Positions 35,657-44,887 of a DNA stretch of 64,000 bases are shown one piece after another; the stretch's first letter is position 1, and each line of letters begins with the position of its first letter. Below the pieces are notes generated by a model. The model saw only the letters and a program-made list of their open reading frames with translations, was not told where the DNA came from and did not search any database. This DNA comes from Pseudomonas sp. GV085 (GTDB taxonomy: Bacteria; Pseudomonadota; Gammaproteobacteria; Pseudomonadales; Pseudomonadaceae), in NCBI RefSeq assembly GCF_003050925.1, contig NZ_QAOV01000002.1, positions 124,001-188,000 on the forward strand. Reading direction: 5' to 3'. Made by a program: the position numbers and the translations under genes.

Positions 35657-38251
35657 ATGAGCAGTATCGAACTGGAGCCAGTTGTCGTAGACGAGTTTGA
35701 AGCGTGGCTAAACGAACGCCCGCGCTGGCTCCAAACCGCTGCAAAGATGCTAATAGACAAAAAGCGAACCCTGGACTCTTTGGAGATAGATGAGCTTGCC
35801 CGCCTGTGCCAAGTGGAAGCCAAGGGTCAGCCAGACCCAGGCTTTATCAAGATCACGCCCGGGGCCTTCGCTCAAGCGGCCGTCAGACCACAGCTCCGTA
35901 TCGAAGAGATATCAGAGGTCTATGGCGTAAACGCAATTCGACCAAGTGCAGGTCTTCCACTCGGGCAACACAACCTCACCGTCATTTACGGGCAGAACGG
36001 AACGGGCAAGAGTGGTTTCGCACGGCTTCTCAAACAGGTGTGTGGTTCGCGGTCGAAGGACGACATTCACTGCAATGTCTTCGAGGAAACGCCCACCGCC
36101 TGCAGCGCTAAGTTCAAATTGTCGGTGAATGGAAAATCCTCTGACGTCGACTGGGACATTTCGAGTGGCCCTCATAAAGCATTACGGCATGCTCAAGTCT
36201 TCGACAGCAAAGCAGCCATGCAATACATGGGAAGAGCTGAGGCCAGCTATGAACCTAGTAGGATGAAGTTCGTCACAGCCTTGATCGTCACAGCGGACGC
36301 AGTTAGTGCTGAGCTTGGCAAGGCGAAATTTGCACTCCCCCGCGCCCTTCCGATGTTGCCCTCTGATCTCGTCGGCACTGCAGAAAGTAGATGGTTAGGG
36401 GCCCTGAAACCCACGACTACACCTGCCAACCTTGATAAGGAATGTCTGTTTGACGACAAGCTTGATCAGGAGCGTATACAGAGCGAGGCGCTCCTTGCTG
36501 AAAAGGATGTTGCCGGTCGTCTCACCGCCATTGGCAAAGAGCAAGGCGCGCTTCTGAGAATCAAGACAATCCTGTCGAATTTAAAGGCTGGCACGACGGA
36601 CGATTGTGCTGCAGAACTCTTTCAACTCAAAGAGCAATCACAGGCTGCAAGGCGCATCAGCGAAGAGGCGGCGCAGAAGGTTTTTGGCGACACAGAGTTG
36701 GAAGGCGTTGGCACCCCAACCTGGCAAGGAATGTGGGAGCAGGCACGCCTGTATTCAACCATTGTAGCCTACGAAGGCCAGCCATTCCCGGTGGCGACCG
36801 ATGAAGCTCGATGTGTGCTTTGCCATCAAAAGCTGGACGACGATACTCAGAAGCGGCTGGTGAACTTTGAAAAGTTTGTCACTGATGGCTTGGAGACCGC
36901 CGCTAAAACAGCAGAGAAAGCCTTGGCTGATCGAATCAAGACGATGCCTGTTCTGCCGAGCCGCGCGGATTGGCTGGTGCACTTGTCCACGCTGGGTTTT
37001 GAAGACGCCTCCAGTGGACAGTGGTTCGATGATTTGGCGGAGCGCCACAAACAGATCGCTGAAAGGCAGCCGGTGGCGAAATTGAAAGCTGTTGACTGGG
37101 CATCTATTGAATCGAATGAGACAACCAAATCGGCTACCTTGCTGACGGAAGAGACTTCGCTAAAAGCACTGCTCAACGATGAGCAGCGACAGAAGATGGA
37201 GAGCCGATTACTGCAGTTACGAGCGAAACAATGGCTTTCTCAAAACAAAATAGCCATTGATGAAGAACGCCTGCGTTTGATCGCCGTTGCTGCCCTCGAT
37301 AAGGCTATCAAATCAGCTGCAACCAACGCCCTCACGACCAAGAAAAATGAGCTGGGTAAAACAGAGCTGGACGCTGGATATCAACAGCGATTCGCTGAGG
37401 AGCTTAAGTTTTTAGGTGGAAACCGCATTCCTGTTAGACCGGAGAGCAAACCTCAGGGAAAAGGCAAAATCACGTTTGGTTTAACCCTGGTTAAAGCCTT
37501 CGGCAAGCAACTGCCTGAGGCGATCCTCAGTGAAGGTGAAGCTCGGATTGTCGCTCTCGCCGCGTTTCTTGCTGATACGACAGGCTCCAATCAACTGGCC
37601 CCATTCATCTTCGACGATCCTATTTCTTCCCTTGATCAGGACTTCGAAGAAAGGGTGGTAGAGCGGCTGGCAACCCTCGCAAAAACACGCCAAGTAATCA
37701 TCTTCACTCATCGGCTCTCGTTGGTAGCCCTGGTCGAGTCAGTGCTGTCCCGATGGGCAAACAATGGCACTACACCCAAAATCAATCACACACTCGTCTC
37801 GCTGCGTCGACTTGATAAATTGTCAGGCATCGTCGCGGCGCAAAGCGCCCGGGATCTCAAACCTGAGAAAGCGCTCAACAATATGTCCATTCAGACGCTG
37901 GCCCGTCTGCGTAAGCATCAGGCCCAAGGAGAGGTCGACGATTACGATATGCTGGCAAAGACGTCCTGCAGTGACTTCCGCATCATCGTGGAAAAGACCG
38001 TGGAGTTCATTTTGCTCGCGGATGTGGTCGGTCGTTTCAGACGGGATATCAATACCCGAGGAAAGCTGCAACGGGTGGCTAAAATCACTACAGCGGACTG
38101 CAATCTGATCGACGACCTTATGACCCGTTACTCAGTCTTTGAACATGCGCAGTCGGACGAGATGCCCAGTGTGCCACTTGAGCTAGCTGTATTCGAAGCG
38201 GACGTCGCGGCTCTGTCGGCCTGGATTGTCGAGTTCCAGGCCAGAGCTTGA
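35657..38251 (+). CDS. RloC/PrrC-like ATPase, probable anticodon nuclease (864 aa)
   Basis: This is an ABC/SMC-type ATPase with Walker A GQNGTGKSG (112-120), signature-like LSEGEARIVAL (624-634) and Walker B FIFDDPISSLD (650-660). The two halves are split by a helical region holding CVLC (C386, C389), like the zinc hook of RloC. The C terminus has Arg775-x3-Glu779 and His830, the Arg/Glu/His set known for the PrrC and RloC anticodon nucleases. Those enzymes cut tRNA when phage or DNA damage is sensed. The call is by motif. No restriction-modification genes are near, which suits RloC. The ribosome site is weak. Confidence 0.7.
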   Translation: MSSIELEPVVVDEFEAWLNERPRWLQTAAKMLIDKKRTLDSLEIDELARLCQVEAKGQPDPGFIKITPGAFAQAAVRPQLRIEEISEVYGVNAIRPSAGLPLGQHNLTVIYGQNGTGKSGFARLLKQVCGSRSKDDIHCNVFEETPTACSAKFKLSVNGKSSDVDWDISSGPHKALRHAQVFDSKAAMQYMGRAEASYEPSRMKFVTALIVTADAVSAELGKAKFALPRALPMLPSDLVGTAESRWLGALKPTTTPANLDKECLFDDKLDQERIQSEALLAEKDVAGRLTAIGKEQGALLRIKTILSNLKAGTTDDCAAELFQLKEQSQAARRISEEAAQKVFGDTELEGVGTPTWQGMWEQARLYSTIVAYEGQPFPVATDEARCVLCHQKLDDDTQKRLVNFEKFVTDGLETAAKTAEKALADRIKTMPVLPSRADWLVHLSTLGFEDASSGQWFDDLAERHKQIAERQPVAKLKAVDWASIESNETTKSATLLTEETSLKALLNDEQRQKMESRLLQLRAKQWLSQNKIAIDEERLRLIAVAALDKAIKSAATNALTTKKNELGKTELDAGYQQRFAEELKFLGGNRIPVRPESKPQGKGKITFGLTLVKAFGKQLPEAILSEGEARIVALAAFLADTTGSNQLAPFIFDDPISSLDQDFEERVVERLATLAKTRQVIIFTHRLSLVALVESVLSRWANNGTTPKINHTLVSLRRLDKLSGIVAAQSARDLKPEKALNNMSIQTLARLRKHQAQGEVDDYDMLAKTSCSDFRIIVEKTVEFILLADVVGRFRRDINTRGKLQRVAKITTADCNLIDDLMTRYSVFEHAQSDEMPSVPLELAVFEADVAALSAWIVEFQARA

Positions 38252-38428
38252 ACAAGCTGATGGTTTAACGCGCCGGCGAGTTATGCCGAAACTGAGCGAA
38301 GGAGGTGCTGTGATTTTGCAGTATCACCTTTGAATAGCCGATGCCAGTTCGGCTCAATTCTGTGTTATCACGGACGAGGCATATCGATCAGCCATATGCT
38401 GATCCGATCCAGCCAGGTCATCCTCACC

Positions 38429-39039
38429 ATGAGCATCGAAGCAAAGCTTCTTCACCTTCAAACCATCCAGAACCTTCTCGCGCCCTACCGCTACCTCTAT
38501 TGCGTAGACCTTGAGGCAACCTGAGATGAGGTTGATGAGTCGGAATCGCCAAGGTTGCTTGCAGTCGTCCCCGATCAGATGGAAACGATTGAATTGGCCT
38601 GGTTGTAATCGATCTGGAAACGCTTGAGATCGTCGATGAGTTCCAGCGCGTCGTTCGCCCCCAAATCAATCCAACCCTCACCGTTTTCTGCAAAAAGCTC
38701 ACATCCATTCAACAAGCGGATGTGGAGAGTGCAGGAACCTATATGGAAGTTGGCCAGGAGCTAGGAGCGTTTATTACGCGATATCCAAACGCTGCTTGGG
38801 CATCGTGGGGTGACTATGACGCAAGACAGCTAGAGCGAGATGCAGGATTTGCTGCGTGCCCCTCCCTGCTAGCCGACCTCACACATTTCAATGCGAGGAA
38901 ATGGCATAAAGGTCTATACGACAATCGCCCCAAAGGACTGAAGCAAACAATAGAGCCAATGGGCTTGGTTTGGCGGGGTACCTATAACCGAGGGATAGGC
39001 GCTAGAAATGTTGCGTGCGTCGTTTATCGAAATCGGCTG
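38429..39039 (+). pseudogene. decayed 3'-5' exonuclease (DEDDh) gene
   Basis: The start MSIEAKLLHLQTIQNLLAPY leads into CVDLEAT, the ExoI DxE motif, but TGA (38522) stands where Cys is expected. The text continues DEVDESESP. A 1-nt deletion near 38597 then shifts the frame to GLVVIDLETLEIVDEFQRVV, and WGDYDARQLERD gives ExoII. The ExoIII region reads RGIGARNVA instead of H-R-x-x-D-D-ARN. So there are a stop, a frameshift and lost catalytic residues. The ancestor resembled KapD/ERI-type exonucleases. Confidence 0.75.
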
Positions 39040-39096
39040 AACTCTAGGCGCAATGGCATTGTGGCTTACCTAACGCATAGGCCTAGAGTTACGTAC

Positions 39097-39498
39097 TCAG
39101 GAAAGCTGTGTCCAGCCTGCCGCAGCCCAATCCAGATTCTCAGGTATTAGGTAGCGATTACTTGCATCTGCAAGTCTCTGGTTAGCCATTTCCGCTGCGA
39201 CCCCGAACAGCAATTTAGAGGCATCCTCACCTGCGCTCTGGGTACTGTGCTCAGCTGGTGTCAGCAGCCATTGAGTCGCTTTTGTAGGGTTCATCGTGGC
39301 TCTGCCATCGTTTACCTGAATGGCTACAAACTCCTGCCGCATGCGTTTGCCCTGCGGGCCTTGCCACAGCAACATTGCTCCGATTAGTGCCCCCTCGCCG
39401 AGCTCAGGAGCTTTGAGCATTGCGGCCAAAGCACCAAAGTCATACTCGCAGGCTTTACCCAGCAGGTATTGCATCAGCTTGGAGTTGAGGTCGAGCAT
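39097..39498 (-). CDS. hypothetical protein (133 aa)
   Basis: A soluble protein with a helical N terminus (MLDLNSKLMQYLLGKACEYD) and a strand-rich centre (GALIGAMLLWQGPQGKRMRQ). The C terminus is Ala/Asn-rich and ends AAAGWTQLS. I recognise no domain. No strong ribosome site precedes the ATG. It is convergent with the exonuclease remnant and separated from the LysR gene by 236 bp. Confidence 0.5.
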   Translation of the reverse strand: MLDLNSKLMQYLLGKACEYDFGALAAMLKAPELGEGALIGAMLLWQGPQGKRMRQEFVAIQVNDGRATMNPTKATQWLLTPAEHSTQSAGEDASKLLFGVAAEMANQRLADASNRYLIPENLDWAAAGWTQLS

Positions 39499-39734
39499 AT
39501 GGAAATGTTGCTTTTATAGTGAAGGAGATGCTCACCTGACTGCCTGCTTGAGCCGGGCCCAAGTGCCCGAAGAAGCGATTTATCGCTCTAAAGGACTCAA
39601 TTACATCCTCACGAGTGGATGTTAGATTCGCTTTTGGCAACTGGGTCAATTCGGCGTCGGCGCCAACAAGCAGGCCGCTTTTGGCGAACGTTATCGATTA
39701 TTTTCGACTCTCTACCGTGCTATAACGCTGAACT

Positions 39735-40616
39735 TCAATCGACGGAAAATGCATCTCGAAAGTGCTCAACGAAAGCCGCGACCAGAGTGGAATCGCGCTC
39801 GTGATGGGCAAGAACGACCTCACTTTCACAACCCTCATCTGTGATATCAATGGCATGCAAGGAAGAAGCATCAACCATCGAAACGGGAAGCAGAGCTATG
39901 CCGAATCCTGCTTGGATAAGCAATGATTGCGTGCTTTTTAACGAATAAACCTGCGCTGACTTCGGCGCAAATCCTGCACGAGCGCAAAGCTCAAATGAAA
40001 GATAACTAAGCCCACCGCGTTTTGGATGTGCTATCGAGACGAATGACTCGTCTCTCAACTCGGCAAGTGATATGGATTTTCTTGATGCCAGATGATGGGT
40101 AGGCCCAACTGCGACGACAACTTTCTCACGATACAGGGTGAGAAGCTTAATATCATTTAATTGGTGCAAAACCGGCAATCGAAACAATCCAGCATCAATG
40201 CGATTATCAACCAAATTAATCAGCTGTGCTTCTGAAGATTCCTCCGACACTTCAATATGAACATCGGACATGCCCTCAAGATAAATCCCAAGCACATCTT
40301 TTAAATTCCCTATAAGCGGAACAGTGCTGGCATGACCAAGTCGAATAGTACCACTTTGACCGTTGCCTACCGAAGTAGCCAGTCGAGCTGCGCTATCGAC
40401 GTCAATTAAAATTGATTTGGCCCTAGGTAAGAAGGCTAACCCAGCATGTGTTAGATGGGGCTGTCTTGCGGTGCGCTCGAACAAAAGCGTACCAAGGTTA
40501 CTTTCTAGTTCCTTCACTTGTCGACTTAGCGCTGATTGAGCAATAAACAATCTCTGCGCTGCGACACTGAAGCTTCCATGTTCCGCGATTTCTACAAAAT
40601 ATCGCAACTGCTTCAT
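39735..40616 (-). CDS. LysR-family regulator of the N-hydroxylase cluster (293 aa)
   Basis: MKQLRYFVEIAEHGSFSVAA opens the helix-turn-helix, and RLFIAQSALSRQVKELESN is the recognition region typical of the BenM/CatM-like subgroup. A standard ligand-binding domain follows (GTIRLGHASTVP; SLKSTQSLLIQAGFGIALLP). I start at the fourth residue of the longest frame. It is divergent from the eight-gene cluster, only 83 nt from its first ATG, so it very probably activates that cluster in response to a pathway compound. Confidence 0.85.
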   Translation of the reverse strand: MKQLRYFVEIAEHGSFSVAAQRLFIAQSALSRQVKELESNLGTLLFERTARQPHLTHAGLAFLPRAKSILIDVDSAARLATSVGNGQSGTIRLGHASTVPLIGNLKDVLGIYLEGMSDVHIEVSEESSEAQLINLVDNRIDAGLFRLPVLHQLNDIKLLTLYREKVVVAVGPTHHLASRKSISLAELRDESFVSIAHPKRGGLSYLSFELCARAGFAPKSAQVYSLKSTQSLLIQAGFGIALLPVSMVDASSLHAIDITDEGCESEVVLAHHERDSTLVAAFVEHFRDAFSVD

Positions 40617-40699
40617 TGATATCATAACAGCTATGCCAAAATGTGATCAGTAAGATGTCATTTCCATATTAGTGGTTTTTTTCCCTGTTGGGTAGGGTA

Positions 40700-41500
40700 A
40701 TGAAACAACACGTAACGGAAATACCGACAATGCCAGATGCTTTTCTCCACGCCCCTTTCGACAATACGACCTTGGTAGTAATGTTCGTTACCATCAGCCT
40801 GGCATACATAATTTTTTCTATTGCAGGTTTTGGAACGGCACTGGTAGCGGGGCCTGTGTTAGTGAATTACATGCCTCTGTCGCAAGTGATCCCTTTACTG
40901 GTGCTCCTTGACTGCGTGGCTGCATTTGGAAAACTGGCACGTTCTCATCAGCATGTGGTGCGCATTGAACTCGCTAGGCTGCTGCCATTCATGGCCATTG
41001 GTAGCATGGCTGGCATAGCGGTGCTCCTAAAAACCAAATCTGACGTTTTAATGCTCGCGATGGGGTGTTTCGTAACCTTGTACGCGTTGTATATGCTTAC
41101 AAAGCCTGTACGAACTAGTTACATATCTGCGGCTTGGGCAATGCCCTTGGGTATGGGCGGCGGCCTGTTTGGCGCCCTTTTTGGCAGCGGTGGCTTCCTG
41201 TACGCAATATATTTGAACGGCAGGATAAACACCAAAGAGAAAGCAAGTTCAACTCAAAGTACATTGATAGGGATTAGCACGCTCGTACGCATTTCCATGC
41301 TCACCATAGCGGGAGCATACGCCGACCTTGCGTTAGTTGTGACTGCGATCTACTTATTGCCAGCTTTAATGTTAGGGCTTTGGGCTGGCGAGCACATCTC
41401 ATTTAAAATGTCTCGCAATACGTTCACGAAGCTAATAAATATTATCATATTGGCTAGTGGTATTACTCTCGTGTATCGAGCCTATCTTGGCGGCAATTGA
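40700..41500 (+). CDS. TauE/SafE-family membrane transporter (266 aa)
   Basis: Eight hydrophobic segments and the repeated glycine-rich signatures IIFSIAGFGTALVAGPVLVN and PLGMGGGLFGALFGSGGFLY are those of the TauE/SafE family, which moves sulfite or small organic anions across the inner membrane. GGGTAGGG stands before the ATG at 40700, with an alternative ATG in MPDAF. As the first gene of the cluster it probably imports or exports the pathway's acid. Confidence 0.85.
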   Translation: MKQHVTEIPTMPDAFLHAPFDNTTLVVMFVTISLAYIIFSIAGFGTALVAGPVLVNYMPLSQVIPLLVLLDCVAAFGKLARSHQHVVRIELARLLPFMAIGSMAGIAVLLKTKSDVLMLAMGCFVTLYALYMLTKPVRTSYISAAWAMPLGMGGGLFGALFGSGGFLYAIYLNGRINTKEKASSTQSTLIGISTLVRISMLTIAGAYADLALVVTAIYLLPALMLGLWAGEHISFKMSRNTFTKLINIIILASGITLVYRAYLGGN

Positions 41501-41553
41501 AAACACATCAGGCGCGCTTGCCTGGAATTAACTATTTAAAGCGAGGTTTACAA

Positions 41554-42405
41554 TTGAAAAGCTCTCAAGCTCTACGTGATCTATTGAATTCAGGAAAAAC
41601 CATTATGGCTCCTGGTGCCTATGACGGCCTGTCGTCAAGACTAGTCAGCCTGGCTGGTTTTGACGCTGTGTATGCAAGTGGTGGCGCTATCGCTAGATCT
41701 GCTGGGTATCCAGATATCGGCTTACTGAGCTTTACTGAAGTTATCGAGCGGATTGAGAAAATTGTAGAAGCCAGCGATATTCCCGTTATCGCAGACGCTG
41801 ACACTGGATTTGGTGGTACTGCCAACGTGCAACGCACCGTGAGGGCACTGGAACGCATCGGTGTTGCCGGCTTCCATCTGGAAGATCAAACATTCCCTAA
41901 GCGATGCGGGCACCTGGATAACAAGTCGCTTATTGATACCGAAGAGATGTGCCAGAAGATAAAAGTGGCGCGCGCTAGCTTGCATGACACTAATTGCCTA
42001 GTTATCGCTCGCACTGACGCGATAGCAATTGAAGGTTTCGAAGCAGCGCTTGTTAGAGCACAGCGTTACGTTGATGCGGGTGCCGACATAATTTTTGTAG
42101 AAGCGCCGGAGACGCTGGAGCAAATTCAGATTATTGCCCAACGGATTCCTGGGCCAAAACTCATGAACATGTTCTATGGCGGAAAAACCCCACTCGTTTC
42201 TCTACAAGCACTTGCAGAACTTGGTTATCAACTTGTCATCGTGCCATCGGATCTGCAACGGGCAGCCATCCATGCTATGAAAAAAACCCTGGTTGAACTC
42301 AAACGCTCAGGGGATAGCCATGCAATGTCGGCTGAATTAACGAGTTTTTCGGAGCGCGAGCTGATAATTCAAACTGAAAAGTATCTGGCACTGGACGACT
42401 TGTAA
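41554..42405 (+). CDS. isocitrate lyase / PEP-mutase family C-C lyase (283 aa)
   Basis: The TIM-barrel signatures are APGAYDGLSSRLV, ADADTGFGG (Mg2+-binding Asp pair) and LEDQTFPKRCGH. The Cys in the KRCGH loop is the general acid of C-C lyases such as methylisocitrate lyase and oxaloacetate decarboxylase-like enzymes. True PEP mutases have an Asn/Ser loop instead, so cleavage of a 2-hydroxy- or 2-oxo-diacid is more likely than phosphonate chemistry. I choose the TTG at 41554, preceded by GCGAGG; an upstream TTG at 41497 overlaps the transporter stop. Confidence 0.8.
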   Translation: MKSSQALRDLLNSGKTIMAPGAYDGLSSRLVSLAGFDAVYASGGAIARSAGYPDIGLLSFTEVIERIEKIVEASDIPVIADADTGFGGTANVQRTVRALERIGVAGFHLEDQTFPKRCGHLDNKSLIDTEEMCQKIKVARASLHDTNCLVIARTDAIAIEGFEAALVRAQRYVDAGADIIFVEAPETLEQIQIIAQRIPGPKLMNMFYGGKTPLVSLQALAELGYQLVIVPSDLQRAAIHAMKKTLVELKRSGDSHAMSAELTSFSERELIIQTEKYLALDDL

Positions 42406-42448
42406 AAACAGCTTTGCAACCAACATGCGCTAAAAACAAGGAGATGGA

Positions 42449-43492
42449 ATGTTATACCAAGGTGAATGGAATCCCAACGAACTCGATTACCGAGCGCTCG
42501 CAGGGCAATGGCATGTGGTCTGCCTGAGTACGGATGTCGGCGACGACCAACCCAAGGCCGTGCGGTTACTTGGCGAAGAATTGGTTTTGTGGCGAGACGA
42601 CCAAGGTAAAGTCAATGCTTGGAAGGATTACTGCGGCCACCGAGGTGCAAAATTGTCACTTGGTTGCGTCAAACAAGGACAGATCGAATGCCCTTATCAT
42701 GGGTGGCGCTACAGTAGTCAAGGCGAATGCACGTTAGTTCCAGCACATCCCGACCGAAAAGGGCCTTCCTCACAGCGCCTGATTTTTCGCCACTACGCTG
42801 AAGAGCGCTACGGATACGTCTGGGTAAGTCTAGAGGAACCGCTGCGACCGCTGCCGGAGTTGCCACAGTGGCATGACGAAAGCTTTCGCAAGGTGTTTGC
42901 AGGCCCATACCAGTACAACGCAAACGCGTTGCGCTCACTCGAAAACTTCATCGATGCATCGCACTTCCCCTTTGTGCATGCCAATCTCAATGGTCTGCCG
43001 GACGCGCCTGAACCGCTGAAGCGGTACAACGTGAAGGAAGACGAGCATGGCCTGCACTCTTCTGAAATTTGCGTCTTTCAACCGTACGGAGACCATCGTG
43101 GGATACCGGTTAATGCCCGTTATACCTATTCAGTCCTGAATCCTACGACTGCATATTTCGTCAAAAAAACCGGTGAAACAGAACGCTTCTGTACCTTTTT
43201 CAATGCCACTCCAGTGGATGAATCGCAATGTATTATCTGGCTGATAGTCGCTATTAACTTTGGCCCGGATCTCACGCTCGAACAGATCCTTTCTCGACAA
43301 AATACTGTTTTCGAACAGGATCGCCGTATTGTCGAATCCCAACGCCCCCCGCGCCTGCCACTAGACCCACAAGCGGAAATGCATGTGGTTAGTGATCGAA
43401 TGGGTATTGAGTACCGCCGCTGGATTCGTGCCTTGGGTGAGGCCGCAACCACCAATAAACAAACCCAGGTCATTGAATCTGTTTCTATCTGA
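42449..43492 (+). CDS. Rieske non-haem iron oxygenase, alpha subunit (347 aa)
   Basis: The Rieske [2Fe-2S] site is C62-x-H64 and C81-x2-H84 (YCGHRGAKLS, ECPYHGW). The mononuclear iron site is NFIDASHFPFVH (N-x2-D-x2-H-x4-H, about 168-179). The domain order and ~345-residue length resemble VanA-type oxygenases, which hydroxylate or demethylate aromatic or N-methyl substrates using an electron-transfer partner. No reductase gene is in the cluster, so a housekeeping one would be shared. AAGGAGATGG precedes the ATG. Confidence 0.85.
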   Translation: MLYQGEWNPNELDYRALAGQWHVVCLSTDVGDDQPKAVRLLGEELVLWRDDQGKVNAWKDYCGHRGAKLSLGCVKQGQIECPYHGWRYSSQGECTLVPAHPDRKGPSSQRLIFRHYAEERYGYVWVSLEEPLRPLPELPQWHDESFRKVFAGPYQYNANALRSLENFIDASHFPFVHANLNGLPDAPEPLKRYNVKEDEHGLHSSEICVFQPYGDHRGIPVNARYTYSVLNPTTAYFVKKTGETERFCTFFNATPVDESQCIIWLIVAINFGPDLTLEQILSRQNTVFEQDRRIVESQRPPRLPLDPQAEMHVVSDRMGIEYRRWIRALGEAATTNKQTQVIESVSI

Positions 43493-43507
43493 CAAGGAAT
43501 GTCAATT

Positions 43508-44887
43508 ATGACTGAATCATCTATCGATTTTCTCACGCGCCTGGAATCCAATGCCCGGACGTACGCTAGGAATATTCCAACAGTTCTGAGTCAAGGTGCA
43601 GGCACCGAGGTTGTAGACATCGATGGGCGCCGTTATCTGGATTGCCTTGCTTGCGCAGGTGCTCTTCCCCTTGGGCACAATCACCCATTTGTTCAGCAAC
43701 GCGTCATCCAGTTTCTGCAGTCCGGGCAGTTGCAACAGGCCCTCGATATCGCGACTCCGGCAAAGCTGCATTTCGTCCAGGAGCTCTACGAGATGCTTCC
43801 GCCTGCCTTCGCCAAACGAGCGAAGATCCAGTTCTGCGGGCCTACGGGAGCCGACGCCGCCGAGGCTGCCCTAAAGCTGTTCAAAACCGCGACGAAACGC
43901 CGCCCGATCATCGTGTTTCAGGGTGCTTATCACGGTATGACTCACGGCACGCTCGGTATGATGGGCAACCTAGCACCAAAAAAAGAGATTACTGGCCTGC
44001 CAGGCGAAGTGCACTTTCTGCCCTACCCCTACGTTTATCGCAGCCCATTTGGCGCCGGAACCAGTCCGGAAGAGACAGAGCGGCTCAGCCTCGTTTGCCT
44101 GGAAAACGCCCTCAGCGATCCGGAAAGTGGCATTGGTAAACCAGCAATGGTTTTACTTGAGGCAATACAGGGCGAAGGGGGCTGCATTCCAGCAAGCGCG
44201 CATTGGCTGCGCCAAGTGAGGGAAATCACTCAACGGCACGACGTTCCACTGGTCATTGACGAAATCCAGGCCGGTGTTGGTCGCAGTGGCGACCTGTTCG
44301 CGTTCCAGCAGGCGGATATCGTGCCGGACGCCATCCTTCTTTCAAAGGCTATCGGTGGTGGTTACCCACTGTCTTTGTTGCTGTATTTAGATCAGTACGA
44401 CCAATGGAAGCCGGGGGCACACACCGGTACGTTCAGGGGCAATCAGATCGCTTTGGTCAGCGGAGCCGCAACCCTGGAGTTCATCAGAAATGAAGGGCTG
44501 CTGGATCACGTCAAGGTTGTCGGTGATCAACTAAGCCAGGGCCTGTTGCAGCTCCAGAATCGCTATCCATGCATCGGTGACGTGCGTGGACGGGGTTTGA
44601 TGCTAGGTATGGAGATGGTGGAACCGGATGGCCGCGTCGATGCACTTGGTCACCCGCAGGCGGCTGGAGCCATAGCTGCAAGTGTTAAGCGTGCCTGCCT
44701 GAACGAGGGCCTGATTATTGAAACGGGTGGACGTCATGGTGCAGTGCTGCGTTTTCTCCCGCCGTTGGTAATCACCAGCGCTCAAGTCGACTTGGTATTG
44801 GAGCGGCTTGACCGAGCTCTGGCTGCACAAATGATCAGTTCAACTCGAGTCACGCAAGATACTCGCCATGTGGAGGTGCTGGCATGA
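43508..44887 (+). CDS. class III aminotransferase, diaminobutyrate-2-oxoglutarate type (459 aa)
   Basis: FQGAYHGMTHGTLGMMG, VIDEIQAGVGRSG (Asp binding PLP nitrogen) and LSKAIGGGYPL (Schiff-base Lys) are class III PLP motifs. The N terminus (SNARTYARNIPTVLSQGAGT) is like DABA aminotransferases of siderophore and ectoine pathways. These move an amino group between an omega-amino acid or diamine and 2-oxoglutarate. I start at 43508, because AAGGA is 9 nt upstream; for the ATG at 43499 it is too close. The end overlaps the next gene by ATGA. Confidence 0.85.
   Translation: MTESSIDFLTRLESNARTYARNIPTVLSQGAGTEVVDIDGRRYLDCLACAGALPLGHNHPFVQQRVIQFLQSGQLQQALDIATPAKLHFVQELYEMLPPAFAKRAKIQFCGPTGADAAEAALKLFKTATKRRPIIVFQGAYHGMTHGTLGMMGNLAPKKEITGLPGEVHFLPYPYVYRSPFGAGTSPEETERLSLVCLENALSDPESGIGKPAMVLLEAIQGEGGCIPASAHWLRQVREITQRHDVPLVIDEIQAGVGRSGDLFAFQQADIVPDAILLSKAIGGGYPLSLLLYLDQYDQWKPGAHTGTFRGNQIALVSGAATLEFIRNEGLLDHVKVVGDQLSQGLLQLQNRYPCIGDVRGRGLMLGMEMVEPDGRVDALGHPQAAGAIAASVKRACLNEGLIIETGGRHGAVLRFLPPLVITSAQVDLVLERLDRALAAQMISSTRVTQDTRHVEVLA

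Noticed and set aside
38522..38524. TGA in the exonuclease as a selenocysteine codon
   Set aside because: A frameshift follows and other catalytic residues are missing, so simple decay explains it; no SECIS-like element was evident.
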